This document shows, one piece after another, positions 54,598 to 63,705 of a DNA stretch of 64,000 nucleotides. Position numbers and translations under genes: made by a program. The stretch's first letter is position 1; each line of letters starts with the position of its first letter. The stretch comes from Lacticaseibacillus rhamnosus (GTDB lineage Bacteria; Bacillota; Bacilli; Lactobacillales; Lactobacillaceae): contig NZ_LR134331.1 in NCBI RefSeq assembly GCF_900636965.1, positions 2,046,001 through 2,110,000 of the forward strand, read 5' to 3'. The notes beneath the pieces were generated by a model, which had not been told where the DNA came from, ran no database searches, and saw nothing but the letters and a program-made list of their open reading frames with translations.

Positions 54598-54744
54598 CCT
54601 TCCACACACTCCTTTAAAACCAGTGTAGCAGAAGATTCGCTGAAAACGTTACCTCACCATAAAAACGCAGCCTAGTTTAAACAAGCTTAAAGATCAGAAT
54701 TAGCTATTCGAACCGTTTTCTTGCGTCAATACTGCGGATATGAC

Positions 54745-54783
54745 AAAAAGCCGAAGACACATTTTCAGTGTTTTCGGCTTTTT
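54745..54783 (-). terminator. Terminator of the opp operon
   Basis: Stem AAAAAGCCGAA-ACAC/GTGT-TTCGGCTTTTT with a 7-nt loop and U-runs. It lies about 60 bp past the oppF stop. Confidence 0.88.
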
Positions 54784-54841
54784 GCTGTAAGGATCATTTT
54801 TAAAGAGTTGCCTTAACAGAATGTTATCATGTTTGACCGCG

Positions 54842-55825
54842 TTATTCTGCTGCCGTGCCTGCCGGGGCCTTATGATCCTCTTGTGCTTCAGCTTTATACG
54901 CTGCCACTTCATCGTCAGCTGCAAAGATAAAGTGATCAGGATAGACTTCGACCATTTTACGTTGCTTATTATCGCCTTCGACCTTGCTTGCATCATAAGG
55001 TATCGGTACACGCTGGCGTTCGATGTCTGGATCCGGAACCGGGATTGCAGACAAGAGACTCTTGGTGTATGGATGGAGGGGATGCGTGTATACTTCTTCC
55101 GCACTGGCCAATTCGACAAGCCGCCCGTAATGCATAACGGCAATCCGATCAGAAATATACTTGACCATAGATAAGTCATGGGCGATGAACAGATACGTCA
55201 GACCTTGCCGATCCTGAATGTCTTTTAGCAAGTTGACGACCTGTGCCTGAATCGAAACATCCAGCGCACTGATCGGTTCATCGGCAATAATGAACTTCGG
55301 CTGAACTGCCAGTGCCCGGGCAATCCCGATTCTTTGACGCTGGCCACCGGAGAATTCATGCGGGTAACGCGTGGCATGATCCGCATTTAAACCAACCTCA
55401 TCCAATAAAGCTTCGACTTGATGATCACGGTCGGCGCGATCTTTAGCCAAATGATGAATATCAATACCTTCTGCAATAATGTCTTTGACTTTCATCCGTG
55501 GATTTAATGAAGCATACGGATCCTGAAAAATCATCTGCGTATTACGCCGAAAATCCAACATTTGTTTGGAGCCATTTTTCAATTTGGCAATGTCTTGACC
55601 GTTATAGAGAATTTCGCCACTGGTTGGATCATACAAGCGAATGATAGCCCGGCCGGTGGTGGTTTTCCCGGAACCGGATTCACCAACCAGACCTAGCGTT
55701 TCGCCTTCATAGATATCAAACGAAATATCCTGAATGGCCTTTACTTCGTCTTTCTTTCCGGCATTAAAGGTTTGAACCAGGTGTTTGACCGAAACCAACA
55801 CTTTTTTCTTTTGATTGTCCGCCAC
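54842..55825 (-). CDS. oppF: Oligopeptide ABC transporter ATPase
   Basis: A 327-residue ATP-binding subunit. Walker [10 protein letters not shown], signature [15 protein letters not shown], Walker [15 protein letters not shown], switch FIAHDLSMV, and the OppD/F C-terminal zinc/4Fe-type region around [19 protein letters not shown]. It starts at GTG (55825), just past the oppD stop, with AAAGGCGG upstream. It powers uptake of peptides, the main nitrogen route in dairy lactobacilli. Confidence 0.96.
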   Translation of the reverse strand: MADNQKKKVLVSVKHLVQTFNAGKKDEVKAIQDISFDIYEGETLGLVGESGSGKTTTGRAIIRLYDPTSGEILYNGQDIAKLKNGSKQMLDFRRNTQMIFQDPYASLNPRMKVKDIIAEGIDIHHLAKDRADRDHQVEALLDEVGLNADHATRYPHEFSGGQRQRIGIARALAVQPKFIIADEPISALDVSIQAQVVNLLKDIQDRQGLTYLFIAHDLSMVKYISDRIAVMHYGRLVELASAEEVYTHPLHPYTKSLLSAIPVPDPDIERQRVPIPYDASKVEGDNKQRKMVEVYPDHFIFAADDEVAAYKAEAQEDHKAPAGTAAE

Positions 55826-55826
55826 G

Positions 55827-56879
55827 TTAGTTCACCGCCTTTTCGTCTGGATGTTTACTTGCCCATAATGCATGCCGCCGCGCGATTTCTGGCGGTAACT
55901 CGACTTTGGGTGCGCCTTGTGCTAACAACCAAGTAGCCGCAGCGTGGGTTGGTGAAATCTTGAAGAATGGTGGTTCTTCTTCAAGATCAATTGCCATGGC
56001 ATACGGATTGCGCGGGGCAAATGCGTCACCCTTTGGCGGATCCAGCAAATCCGGCGGTGTCCCCGGAATGGCATACAGACGATCCGTTTTGGTCTCTAAG
56101 GTCGGCATTGCCTCCAGCAGTCCCCAAGTATATGGATGCTGCGCGTTGTAAAAGATTTCGTCAACGGTGCCGTATTCGACAATCTTACCCGCGTACATGA
56201 CTGCCACCCGATCGGCAATCCCGGCAACAACGCCGAGATCGTGGGTGATAAAGATAATGGAGGTATCAATCTTAGACTGGATTTCCTTCAGCATGTGAAT
56301 AATTTGCGCTTGAATAGTCACATCCAGCGCCGTGGTCGGTTCATCTGCAAGCAGAATTTGCGGATGGTTAATAATCGCAATCGCAATGACAATCCGTTGA
56401 CGTTGGCCGCCAGAGAACTGATGTGGATAATCTTTCAATCGTGAACCGGCGCCTTTGATACCCACTAGTTCAAGCACCCGTTCAGCTTCCTTCAATGCAT
56501 CGGCCTTGCTCATTTTGTTATGCAGCAGCAGCGGTTCGGCAACTTGCTTACCAATCGTCATCGTCGGATCCAATGACGTCATCGGATCCTGAAAAATCAT
56601 GGCAACATCATTTCCGCGCATGGCATTCAATTGCTTTTCCGACTTTTTGAGAATGTCACCGCCATCAAACAAAACTTCACCATTGGTAATCTTGGCGTTG
56701 GGTGCCAATAAGCCCATGACTGTGCGCACGGTTACCGATTTACCAGAGCCAGATTCGCCAACAATCGCCAACGTCTCGCCTTTGTTCAAGTCAAAGCTGA
56801 CATTGCGAATCGCGTGGACCGGTCCGGCATAGGTGGCAAAGTCGATTTGTAAATCTTTTACTTCGAGAATCTTACTCAT
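55827..56879 (-). CDS. oppD: Oligopeptide ABC transporter ATPase
   Basis: A 350-residue ATPase subunit: Walker A GESGSGKSV, FQDPMTSLDPTMTIG, signature [15 protein letters not shown], Walker B ILLADEPTTALDVT, switch FITHDLGVV, then the oligopeptide-specific C-terminal extension (QHPYTWGLLEAMPTLE). AGGAGG lies before the ATG at 56879. Pairs with OppF as the nucleotide-binding dimer. Confidence 0.96.
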   Translation of the reverse strand: MSKILEVKDLQIDFATYAGPVHAIRNVSFDLNKGETLAIVGESGSGKSVTVRTVMGLLAPNAKITNGEVLFDGGDILKKSEKQLNAMRGNDVAMIFQDPMTSLDPTMTIGKQVAEPLLLHNKMSKADALKEAERVLELVGIKGAGSRLKDYPHQFSGGQRQRIVIAIAIINHPQILLADEPTTALDVTIQAQIIHMLKEIQSKIDTSIIFITHDLGVVAGIADRVAVMYAGKIVEYGTVDEIFYNAQHPYTWGLLEAMPTLETKTDRLYAIPGTPPDLLDPPKGDAFAPRNPYAMAIDLEEEPPFFKISPTHAAATWLLAQGAPKVELPPEIARRHALWASKHPDEKAVN

Positions 56880-56890
56880 TTTGCCACCTC

Positions 56891-57889
56891 CTAATGTTCA
56901 CTGCGCGGATCAAAGGCATCGCGCAAACCATCAGCCAGCAAGTTAAAGGCCAGCATCAGAATAACGATGACAATCGCTGGGTATAACAACTGATACGGCA
57001 GCACTTGCAGGTTCTTTTGCCCATCTGACAACAGCGTCCCTAAACTAGCAGTCGGTGCTGGCAAACCAATCCCGATGTAACTCAGGAAGGCTTCAAAGAA
57101 AATCGCTGTTGGAATCGTGAACATGGTTTGAATAATGATGATCGAGCTTAGGTTCGGGATCAGATGTTTAAAGGCAATCTTAATACTCGACTCACCTAAC
57201 GTTCTGGCAGCCAGCACAAACTCCTGATCTTTTAACTGCAGGGTCTGCGCACGAATGAGTCGTGCCATCGTGACCCAGCCAGTCAAAGCAATCGCTAAGA
57301 TAATGGAAGTCATCCCTGGTTTGAATACCAGCAGCATCAGAATAACAACAACCAAGTTTGGCACACTAGAGATGATTTCAATGACACGTTGCATTAACGT
57401 ATCGGTCAAACCACCGCGCCAACCGGAGATGATGCCGTAGAAAACGCCAATGGTTAAATCAAAGAATGTTGCAACAATCCCGATGAAAAGGGAAACGCGC
57501 GTGCCGACCATAATCCGAGACAGCAAATCACGGCCAAGGTAGTCCGTCCCAAGCAGGAAATAGACGTTTTTACCCATACCGGCATATTTGTTTTGGCCAT
57601 TCATATAGCCGTTTAGTCCCGGCAAATCAATGCCTGGCCACTTTGGCGGTAAATTAGAATAATTAAGACTCTGTTTATTCGGATTGGCTGGTGATAGCCA
57701 AATTGACACGATAGAGATCACACCAATGATGATCAGTACCCAAAGTGAAATGACCGCGGCCTTGTTTTTCTTTAAGCGGCGAATCGCATCTTGCGTGAAT
57801 GTCAACGCAGGCGTGGCAATACGCTCTTGTTCAGCCGCATTCACTTTGACACGCTTGAATGCCTCTGGACTTAATTTTGTTGTTGCCAT
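56891..57889 (-). CDS. oppC: Oligopeptide ABC transporter permease
   Basis: A 332-residue permease with about six transmembrane helices. An N-terminal cytoplasmic segment of about 45 residues precedes the first helix. The binding-protein-dependent transport signature region is RTLGESSIKIAFKHLIPNL (EAA loop). The start overlaps the oppB stop as TAATG. Forms the channel with OppB. Confidence 0.95.
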   Translation of the reverse strand: MATTKLSPEAFKRVKVNAAEQERIATPALTFTQDAIRRLKKNKAAVISLWVLIIIGVISIVSIWLSPANPNKQSLNYSNLPPKWPGIDLPGLNGYMNGQNKYAGMGKNVYFLLGTDYLGRDLLSRIMVGTRVSLFIGIVATFFDLTIGVFYGIISGWRGGLTDTLMQRVIEIISSVPNLVVVILMLLVFKPGMTSIILAIALTGWVTMARLIRAQTLQLKDQEFVLAARTLGESSIKIAFKHLIPNLSSIIIIQTMFTIPTAIFFEAFLSYIGIGLPAPTASLGTLLSDGQKNLQVLPYQLLYPAIVIVILMLAFNLLADGLRDAFDPRSEH

Positions 57890-58812
57890 TAGTTTGCCTC
57901 CCCGCTCAGTCGAATTCGTGGATCAATGAAGCCGTATAGAATATCGACGACAAGGATCACAACCGTTAACATCGCACTGTAAAGAATCGTTAAGCCCATG
58001 ATGACCGGATAATCGTTCGTTGTGATGGACTTGACAAATTGTTCCCCGATTCCGGGAATGGCAAAAATGTTTTCGACAACCAGTGATCCAACCATCAAGT
58101 CAACTGCCATTGGCCCAATAATCGTTACAATCGGAATCATGGAATTACGCAAAGCATGTTTTGCCACAACCTGCCAGCGCGATTCACCTTTAGACCGAGC
58201 TAGCTCGATATAATCCGAGCTCAGCACGTCCACCATCTCGGTTCGCATAAACCGCGCTGTCTGTGCCAACGGGGCGATCGCCAAGGCAATGGTCGGCAAA
58301 ATACTATATGAAAACCCACCCCATAACGCTACCGGGAATGCCCCTGTCTTGTAAGCAAACAACTGCAATAGCGCAGCAAACACAAAGTTAGGGATTGAAC
58401 GTCCCAGAATAGCGAAAATTGTAGCTTCGGCATCAACGGCCGTATTCTTTCGAATTGCCGCAATGGCACCAAGCACAATCCCGATAAGTGTTCCAAGCAC
58501 CATCGCCTGCGCACCGATCTGTAGCGAAGGACCGAGCCGGGAAACAATCAGATTGGAAACCGTTTGGCCCGGAAATTGATAAGACATCCCGAAGTCACCG
58601 TGCGTGATACCAACCATATACGTGAGATATTGGATCCAAACCGGCTTATCCAGTCCATACTGTCTCTTCAGAATTTCCAGCTGATCAGCCGGAATCTTGG
58701 GGTTATTAAATGGCGTCCCTGGCAATGCCTTCATTAAAAAGAAGGTGATTGACGCAACAAGAAACAGTGTCAGGAGCAGGAAGCCGATCCGTTTTAAAAT
58801 ATATTTGACCAT
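57889..58812 (-). CDS. oppB: Oligopeptide ABC transporter permease
   Basis: A 307-residue permease with the N-terminal ILKRIGFLLLTLFLVASITFFLMKALPG typical of OppB/DppB and the EAA-type loop ARSKGESRWQVVAKHALRNSMIPIVT. AGGAG lies before the ATG at 58812. A hairpin in the gap to oppA probably makes oppA mRNA more abundant. Confidence 0.95.
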   Translation of the reverse strand: MVKYILKRIGFLLLTLFLVASITFFLMKALPGTPFNNPKIPADQLEILKRQYGLDKPVWIQYLTYMVGITHGDFGMSYQFPGQTVSNLIVSRLGPSLQIGAQAMVLGTLIGIVLGAIAAIRKNTAVDAEATIFAILGRSIPNFVFAALLQLFAYKTGAFPVALWGGFSYSILPTIALAIAPLAQTARFMRTEMVDVLSSDYIELARSKGESRWQVVAKHALRNSMIPIVTIIGPMAVDLMVGSLVVENIFAIPGIGEQFVKSITTNDYPVIMGLTILYSAMLTVVILVVDILYGFIDPRIRLSGEAN

Positions 58813-58848
58813 GATTCACTCCTGTTTTTTGGGCATTGGCCCTAATAA

Positions 58849-58892
58849 GCAAACGGCGTTGTCCGCCGCAAAACACGTGACAACGCCGCTTG
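58849..58892 (-). other. Intercistronic hairpin between oppA and oppB
   Basis: Stem AACGGCGTTGTC/GACAACGCCG with a loop of about 15 nt and no U-tract. It probably protects oppA mRNA or partly terminates, a common way to make more binding protein than permease. Confidence 0.6.
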
Positions 58893-58947
58893 TGAGAACT
58901 ACTTATTGGAAACAAGTTCCGATTTAGGAAACCCTGTAAGATTCCTA

Positions 58948-58990
58948 AACGCGTTGATCCGTCTAACAGCTGCTAAGACAGGTCACGCTT
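58948..58990 (+). repeat. Short, core-less copy of the hairpin repeat
   Basis: Begins CCTAAACGCGTT, as at 31372-31384, and ends with CTAAGACAGGTCACGCTTTT, like the right end there, but lacks the central GTGTAAGG core. It lies just past the oppA stop. Confidence 0.45.
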
Positions 58991-58993
58991 TTA

Positions 58994-60613
58994 TTACTTA
59001 ACCTTGGCATTTACAAAATCGTAAGAGTTAGTCGGGTTATATTTCAAACCGGTAATGGTCTTACGTTGCAAGGTTGTTTGAACCCGTTGATACAAAGGTA
59101 CAACGCCTTGTTCCTTGGTGAGCAGTTCCTGTGCTTTCAACAAGGTGTTCCAACGAGCGGTGGCATTGGTTGCATCGGTCGTCTTGGACTGTTTGATCAA
59201 AGCATCGTATTCGCTGTTTGCCCATTTTCCATCGTTATAACTGTTATCGGACGTAAACAGATCAAGGAAGGTAATGGCATCCGGGAAGTCAGCACTCCAA
59301 GCGGAGATAACCATGTCAAACTGACCATTTTGAGAACGGGAAAGACGGGTTTTGAATGGCACTGTTGCAATTGTTACCTTCAAGCCTGGCAGATTCTGTT
59401 GTAAGGTGCTTTGAATGTATTCAGCCGAGCGCTTGGCATTCGTGGTATCATCGGTCAACAGTTCCAAGGTTGGGTTCGTCTGACCGGTCTCTTTCAAGCC
59501 TTCTGTCCAGAGTTGTTTAGCCTTGGCAGGATCATACTTAACTGTAGAAGATTCTGCTTTAGTCGCTGCCTTTGAGAAGTCCTGTCCATTCTTAGCAAAT
59601 AAACCTTGAGGCGTCACATTGTTCGCAGCAATTGATGAATCATTCAAAACTTTCTTGATGTATTCTTGACGATTGATTGCCATCGAGACTGCCTGACGAA
59701 TCTTGGTATTCTTGAAGATAGGATCTTTCTTCTCATTCAACTCAAGATAAAATGTTGCGCTTTGCTTAAGCGGTGTGTATCCAGACATTGTCTTAGCTTG
59801 TGCCGCCTGTTCACCAGACAACTGAGCAATATCCAACTTATTCGATTGATACAGGTTCAAAGCAGTTTGCGGATCCTTAACCACTTGCCCATTGATCGTA
59901 TCGATGTGGACATTCTTAGCATTCCAGTAGGTTTTGTTTTTCTTTTCCTTCCATGAATTACCAGTCCCGTTCCAGTCCTTTAATTCATATGGGCCATTGG
60001 AGAGAAGGTACTTAGAAGTCGTGCCATACTTCTTGCCAGCCTTTTCAACAAACTTCTCATTCTGCGGGAAGAATGCCGGATTGACTAACATGGTCTTAAA
60101 GTAAGGAATGGCGTGATCCAAGGTCACTTTCAGCGTGGTCTTGTTAACCGCTGTAACGCCTAAGGTACTAGCTGCCTTCTTACCGGCTGTGATATCGTCC
60201 GCGTTCTTCACGCCGGAATACAGATAAGCATACTGAGACTTGGTCTTAGGATCAACCGTTCGCCGCCAAGCAAAAACAAAATCCTGTGCAGTAACGGCAT
60301 CGCCATTGCTCCATTTAGCGTTCCGTAGCTTAAAGGTATAAGTCTTGCCGCCGTCCGTCACTTTTGGCTCGCTTTTTGCGATCGCTGGCTTCAAGTCACT
60401 GCCGGAATACCGATACAAACCATCCATGGTATCAATCAATGCCTGCCCCGCAATCGCGTCCGTATTTGTTGACGGATCCATTGTGGAGATAACATCACTT
60501 TCCATCCGAGTGATTGATGTACCTTTGCTGCTGGAAGCATTAGAACCACAGGCTGCCAGCACCCCAGCGAGCGCAATTGCTGTGCCCGCAACCATTGTTT
60601 TTCTAAATTTCAT
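58994..60613 (-). CDS. oppA: Oligopeptide-binding lipoprotein
   Basis: A 539-residue SBP_bac_5 peptide-binding protein. The N terminus MKFRKTMVAGTAIALAGVLAACGSN has a lipobox LAAC, so it is lipid-anchored outside the membrane. Family text includes RNAKWSNGDAVTAQDFVFAWRRTVDP and GLKYNPTNSYDFVNAKVK at the end. AGGAGG precedes the ATG at 60613. First gene of oppABCDF. An inverted repeat about 35 bp upstream may be an operator. Confidence 0.96.
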   Translation of the reverse strand: MKFRKTMVAGTAIALAGVLAACGSNASSSKGTSITRMESDVISTMDPSTNTDAIAGQALIDTMDGLYRYSGSDLKPAIAKSEPKVTDGGKTYTFKLRNAKWSNGDAVTAQDFVFAWRRTVDPKTKSQYAYLYSGVKNADDITAGKKAASTLGVTAVNKTTLKVTLDHAIPYFKTMLVNPAFFPQNEKFVEKAGKKYGTTSKYLLSNGPYELKDWNGTGNSWKEKKNKTYWNAKNVHIDTINGQVVKDPQTALNLYQSNKLDIAQLSGEQAAQAKTMSGYTPLKQSATFYLELNEKKDPIFKNTKIRQAVSMAINRQEYIKKVLNDSSIAANNVTPQGLFAKNGQDFSKAATKAESSTVKYDPAKAKQLWTEGLKETGQTNPTLELLTDDTTNAKRSAEYIQSTLQQNLPGLKVTIATVPFKTRLSRSQNGQFDMVISAWSADFPDAITFLDLFTSDNSYNDGKWANSEYDALIKQSKTTDATNATARWNTLLKAQELLTKEQGVVPLYQRVQTTLQRKTITGLKYNPTNSYDFVNAKVK

Positions 60614-61010
60614 CCTGTTCCCTCCTAAAATGATTGAACTTACCTTACATTAGAATCTCATTAATGTAAATAAGCGAATCCTCAATTTCGAATAAAAAAA
60701 CTTGTATGTCATAAAACATCACAGGAAAAGAAGCGGAACTTATTGGGACAACATCTTGTGCATCAACTATGCATATTTTTAAATCTCCCGTTAAAACGGG
60801 GATTTACAAGGTACTAAACTGTTTACTTTAGATGATCCTTTGGGGAAACCGCTAAACTTTTACAGAAATCCGCGAATATTAAATAACATCAATTTATGTC
60901 CCTAAAATTGGCTTGTTTTTCCCTGACCGCCATTCTTTCAGACATAATTTTCACTTCTGTCAAACCAGAAATGAAAAACATTGTCGCCGCTCAGTTAATG
61001 CTAATCGTTT
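60614..61010. other. Region upstream of oppA
   Basis: About 400 bp without a gene. It contains the oppA ribosome binding site, an inverted repeat at 60645-60669, a TTGAGG possible -35 near 60685 and a hairpin AAATC-CCCGTT/AACGGG-GATTT at about 60780-60806 that lacks a U-run. No clear terminator for the MFS gene is seen. Confidence 0.4.
60645..60669. promoter_or_regulatory. Inverted repeat upstream of oppA
   Basis: Perfect TTACATTA-N9-TAATGTAA, 32 bp before the oppA start codon. It is a candidate operator for a peptide- or nitrogen-responsive regulator and does not match the CodY consensus. Confidence 0.5.
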
Positions 61011-62453
61011 TCAAAGTACATGCTTATTTTTTGTCAGTACCGCGTTCGCTTGTCGTTTTCGCAGACTGCGGATAATGACAATGATTAAGCCCACCACCGA
61101 TACTAAAGTGGCTAACCAGAAAACTGTTGCCAGTGCGTGTAGAAAAGGGGCGCCCGATTGAGCTGAGATGCGGGTCACACCGGGCAATTGGGCAAATAGT
61201 AACGTGGCGCCGAAGCTGATACCGATAGTTAAGCCAACGGTGCGTGCCAGTGAATTCAACGAACCGGCTACTCCTGAGAGTTTGTCATCGACGGCTCCCA
61301 TCGTTAGCGCATTGTTCGGCGAAAGGAACAGTGCCATCCCTGCTCCGTTAGCCACAATCGGCCAGATAATCGGTGCCATAGTGATTCTGACTGGATAATT
61401 GGCATATCCGACTTGCGAGATGATTAACACTAATAAGCCTAAAATCGTTAAATAGTACCGATTCCAATGATCGGCCAACCAGCCGGCAAATGGCGTGATC
61501 ACCAACATCGTGACACTTTGTAGCATCATCAGTAACCCGCTTGAAAATGCTGAGATTCCGCCATAGCTTTGAAGATAAAATGGCAAAAGAATGTTTGATA
61601 CTGAATTAACCAGCATCACGATAAGCAAGACGCTAACAGAAATCAGATAGTCGGCGTTATGCATAATCACCGGTGCAATCCAAGGAGACCGGGCCTGCTG
61701 ATCTTGCACAAACGCCAGGACCGTCAAGAAAATGCCGCCTGCCAACACCCCTGTACCGAGCCAAAATTGCGTTGGCTGCTGCAACCAGTAGCCACTGGCA
61801 AACATCAAGATCATGCCCCCGGTAAACAGATTCTGACCGGTCCAGTTTGCCTGCTGCCACACGCGTTTAATTTCACCGGGTTCGGGGCGACGTAACGGCA
61901 ACACGCGCATACCTGCAAGGACAATGAAGATCCCGACTGGCACATTAAATAAGTAAATCCACCGCCAACTCGCCCAGGTAATCAGGATGCCGCCAAATGC
62001 CGGACCGGAAATTGAGCCGATTGATATAAACATCGAAATGACCGCCAATGCCTCAGCACGGGTCGCATCGGGAAAATATTCACTGATAATCCCCATCGAA
62101 TTAGCCATAATCATCGCCGAGCCAACTGCCTGGACCACGCGCCCGGCCATGATGGTGAAATAAGTTGGCGCAATACCGGTCAGTAGCGAGCCAACGATGA
62201 ACACAACCTCGCCCAGCAGAAACACGAGATTTTTGGAGACTAAATCACCGATATGGCCAAACATCACGAGCAAGACTGCCGTTGTAATGAGGCCAATTGA
62301 TACAATCCACGTTGCCGCACTGCTAGAGATCATCAAGTCTTCGGAGATCTTTGGCATTGCTAAGTTCGTGCTAGAGCCGGACAAAGCCGTTAATAATGAC
62401 ATCATCCCTAAAACGATCAAGATTTTAATGCGTTGCGCCCGCGCCATCGTCAT
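61011..62453 (-). CDS. MFS drug-efflux transporter, DHA2 (14-helix) family
   Basis: A 480-residue proton-driven exporter of the EmrB/QacA group with about 14 hydrophobic helices. Motif A-like GHIGDLVSKNLVFLLGE and the DHA2 segment GRVVQAVGSAMIMANSMGIISEYFPDATRAEAL are present, and GPAFGGILITWASWRWIYLFNVPVG is the motif C/D2 region. The start at 62453 is preceded by GTGGGG. No regulator gene adjoins; substrates unknown. Confidence 0.93.
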   Translation of the reverse strand: MTMARAQRIKILIVLGMMSLLTALSGSSTNLAMPKISEDLMISSSAATWIVSIGLITTAVLLVMFGHIGDLVSKNLVFLLGEVVFIVGSLLTGIAPTYFTIMAGRVVQAVGSAMIMANSMGIISEYFPDATRAEALAVISMFISIGSISGPAFGGILITWASWRWIYLFNVPVGIFIVLAGMRVLPLRRPEPGEIKRVWQQANWTGQNLFTGGMILMFASGYWLQQPTQFWLGTGVLAGGIFLTVLAFVQDQQARSPWIAPVIMHNADYLISVSVLLIVMLVNSVSNILLPFYLQSYGGISAFSSGLLMMLQSVTMLVITPFAGWLADHWNRYYLTILGLLVLIISQVGYANYPVRITMAPIIWPIVANGAGMALFLSPNNALTMGAVDDKLSGVAGSLNSLARTVGLTIGISFGATLLFAQLPGVTRISAQSGAPFLHALATVFWLATLVSVVGLIIVIIRSLRKRQANAVLTKNKHVL

Positions 62454-62588
62454 GGTCCCCACACCCTTTCGCATGTATTCTATGCTCGTTAGCCATGCGC
62501 TACAATTATTCCGCCCTGTCGTGAATGAAGTGTGGGGATAATTTTAATTATGGGCGTTGATACGCGAAGGATCTCCTCATCTGGCCAT

Positions 62589-62612
62589 AACGCGTTCCCC
62601 GGGCTCGCGCTT
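62589..62612 (+). repeat. Minimal copy of the hairpin repeat ends
   Basis: AACGCGTT directly joined to GGGCTCGCGCTT, the two outer ends of the long-hairpin repeat without a middle. It again lies just past the U-tract of a terminator (efp). Confidence 0.4.
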
Positions 62613-62615
62613 AAC

Positions 62616-62646
62616 AAAAAAGGCAACGCATCATTGCGTCACCTTT
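62616..62646 (-). terminator. Terminator of efp
   Basis: Stem AAAGG-AACGCA/TGCGT-ACCTTT with a short loop; U6 follows on the minus strand, about 20 bp past the stop. Confidence 0.78.
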
Positions 62647-62664
62647 CGCTAATTCGCTTATCTT

Positions 62665-63228
62665 TTATTTCTGCGCCCGCCCTTTATAAGCGCCTGTGTC
62701 CGTGGTAACCAAAATGTTTTCGCCTGCTTTGACAAAATCAGGCACCGTCACCACAAGCCCCGTTTCAAGCGTGGCTGGCTTGCCGCCGCCCGCAACCGTT
62801 CCGCCTTTGACAGACGGCTGGGTGTCGGTCACCTTGAGTTCAACCGTTCCGGGAAGCTCAAGCCCGATCACTTCATCACCGTAAAACTCAATTTCGACCG
62901 GAATATTTGGCAGCATAAACTTCAACTCGTGCTCAATACTTGAAGTCGGTAATTCATACTGTTCATAGCTATCACTGTCCATGAAATAAGCAGTATCATC
63001 TTGCGTATACAGATACGTTGCTTTTTTCCGATCCATGATGGCGATTTCGATTTTTTCACTCGGCCGCATGGTCGTCGTGACATTGGCGCCGGAACGAACG
63101 TCATACAGTTTCATCTGCATCACGGTGTTTCCTTTGCCTGGCTTATGATGATTTGATTCCAAAACCTTGATCAGTTTGCCATCCTTAACAAAAACCATTC
63201 CGGCCTTCAAATCGATTGCTTCCGTCAT
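62665..63228 (-). CDS. efp: Elongation factor P
   Basis: A 187-residue translation factor that rescues ribosomes stalled at polyproline. The N-terminal KOW-like domain has the tip loop [12 protein letters not shown], with the functionally important lysine (about 32), and is followed by two OB-type domains ending in [29 protein letters not shown]. Length is normal. GGGGATA precedes the ATG at 63228, and an extended -10 (TGGTATACT) lies 52 bp upstream. Lactobacilli often have two efp genes, so a paralogue may exist elsewhere. Confidence 0.97.
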   Translation of the reverse strand: MTEAIDLKAGMVFVKDGKLIKVLESNHHKPGKGNTVMQMKLYDVRSGANVTTTMRPSEKIEIAIMDRKKATYLYTQDDTAYFMDSDSYEQYELPTSSIEHELKFMLPNIPVEIEFYGDEVIGLELPGTVELKVTDTQPSVKGGTVAGGGKPATLETGLVVTVPDFVKAGENILVTTDTGAYKGRAQK

Positions 63229-63279
63229 GTCGCTATCCCCTTTATTTGCATTGTGCCGTTATCGCACGTCTCAGGATTT

Positions 63280-63288
63280 AGTATACCA
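63280..63288 (-). promoter_or_regulatory. Extended -10 promoter of efp
   Basis: The minus strand reads TGGTATACT, an extended -10 (TGN plus TATACT), 52 bp before the efp start. The -35 is weak, as usual for extended -10 promoters. Confidence 0.6.
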
Positions 63289-63382
63289 TAACCTTGTGTG
63301 GGAGCCGGCGCCAACTAGGGATGAGGTGTAAGTGTCAACCCTTTCCTTGGTTCTACTCTAATTAAGTGATTTCCGATACTCC

Positions 63383-63537
63383 GAGCTGGCTCCGCGGTGG
63401 CTGGGCTGGAACGTGGTGGGCGCGACTTCGAACCCGCAAAGACCGCGGTTTCGAAGCTCGGCCTTGGTCTAAAGCGGAGAAGCCCACTCCGCTTAAGACC
63501 AATTTCACCACTGAGCCCGCCACCGCTCCGCCAGCTC
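63383..63537. repeat. 155-bp palindromic element with two internal hairpins
   Basis: The ends are imperfect inverted repeats of about 25-30 bp: GAGCTGGC-TCC-GCGGTGGC against GCCACCGC-TCC-GCCAGCTC. Inside lie two independent hairpins. At 63426-63456, CTTCGAA-CCGC pairs with GCGG-TTCGAAG (11 of 12 bp). At 63464-63502, TTGGTCT-AAGCGGAG pairs with CTCCGCTT-AGACCAA. The fold would be a three-way junction. There is no tRNA-like acceptor. It lies between lutC and efp, upstream of the efp promoter, and may be a non-autonomous mobile or dispersed element. Confidence 0.7.
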
Positions 63538-63633
63538 TTGCTTTCTATCCCTGCACTCAAACAACGAGACTCAACGTATCCTTCGTTGAAGAGTACGTTC
63601 CAATTAATCCGATAAGTATAATTTATCCAACCC

Positions 63634-63678
63634 AAAAAGCCGACCCTAGCGCAGATACGCTCGCTAGGCCCGACTTTT
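63634..63678 (-). terminator. Terminator of the lutC-like gene
   Basis: Stem AAAAG-CG-CCTAGCG/CGCTAGG-CG-CTTTT with an ATACG-type loop and a U-run on the minus strand, about 28 bp past the stop. Confidence 0.82.
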
Positions 63679-63705
63679 CCCGCAACTCATCAGCTAAAAC
63701 AGTCG

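Noticed and set aside
54842-55179. Alternative minus-strand frame inside oppF
   Set aside because: It is an out-of-frame reading of the conserved oppF 3' region.
63395-63500. tRNA-like text (GGGTTCGAA, CCACCA-like) in the palindromic element
   Set aside because: No acceptor stem or anticodon arm of correct length can be formed; the TTCGAA occurs in a simple hairpin.
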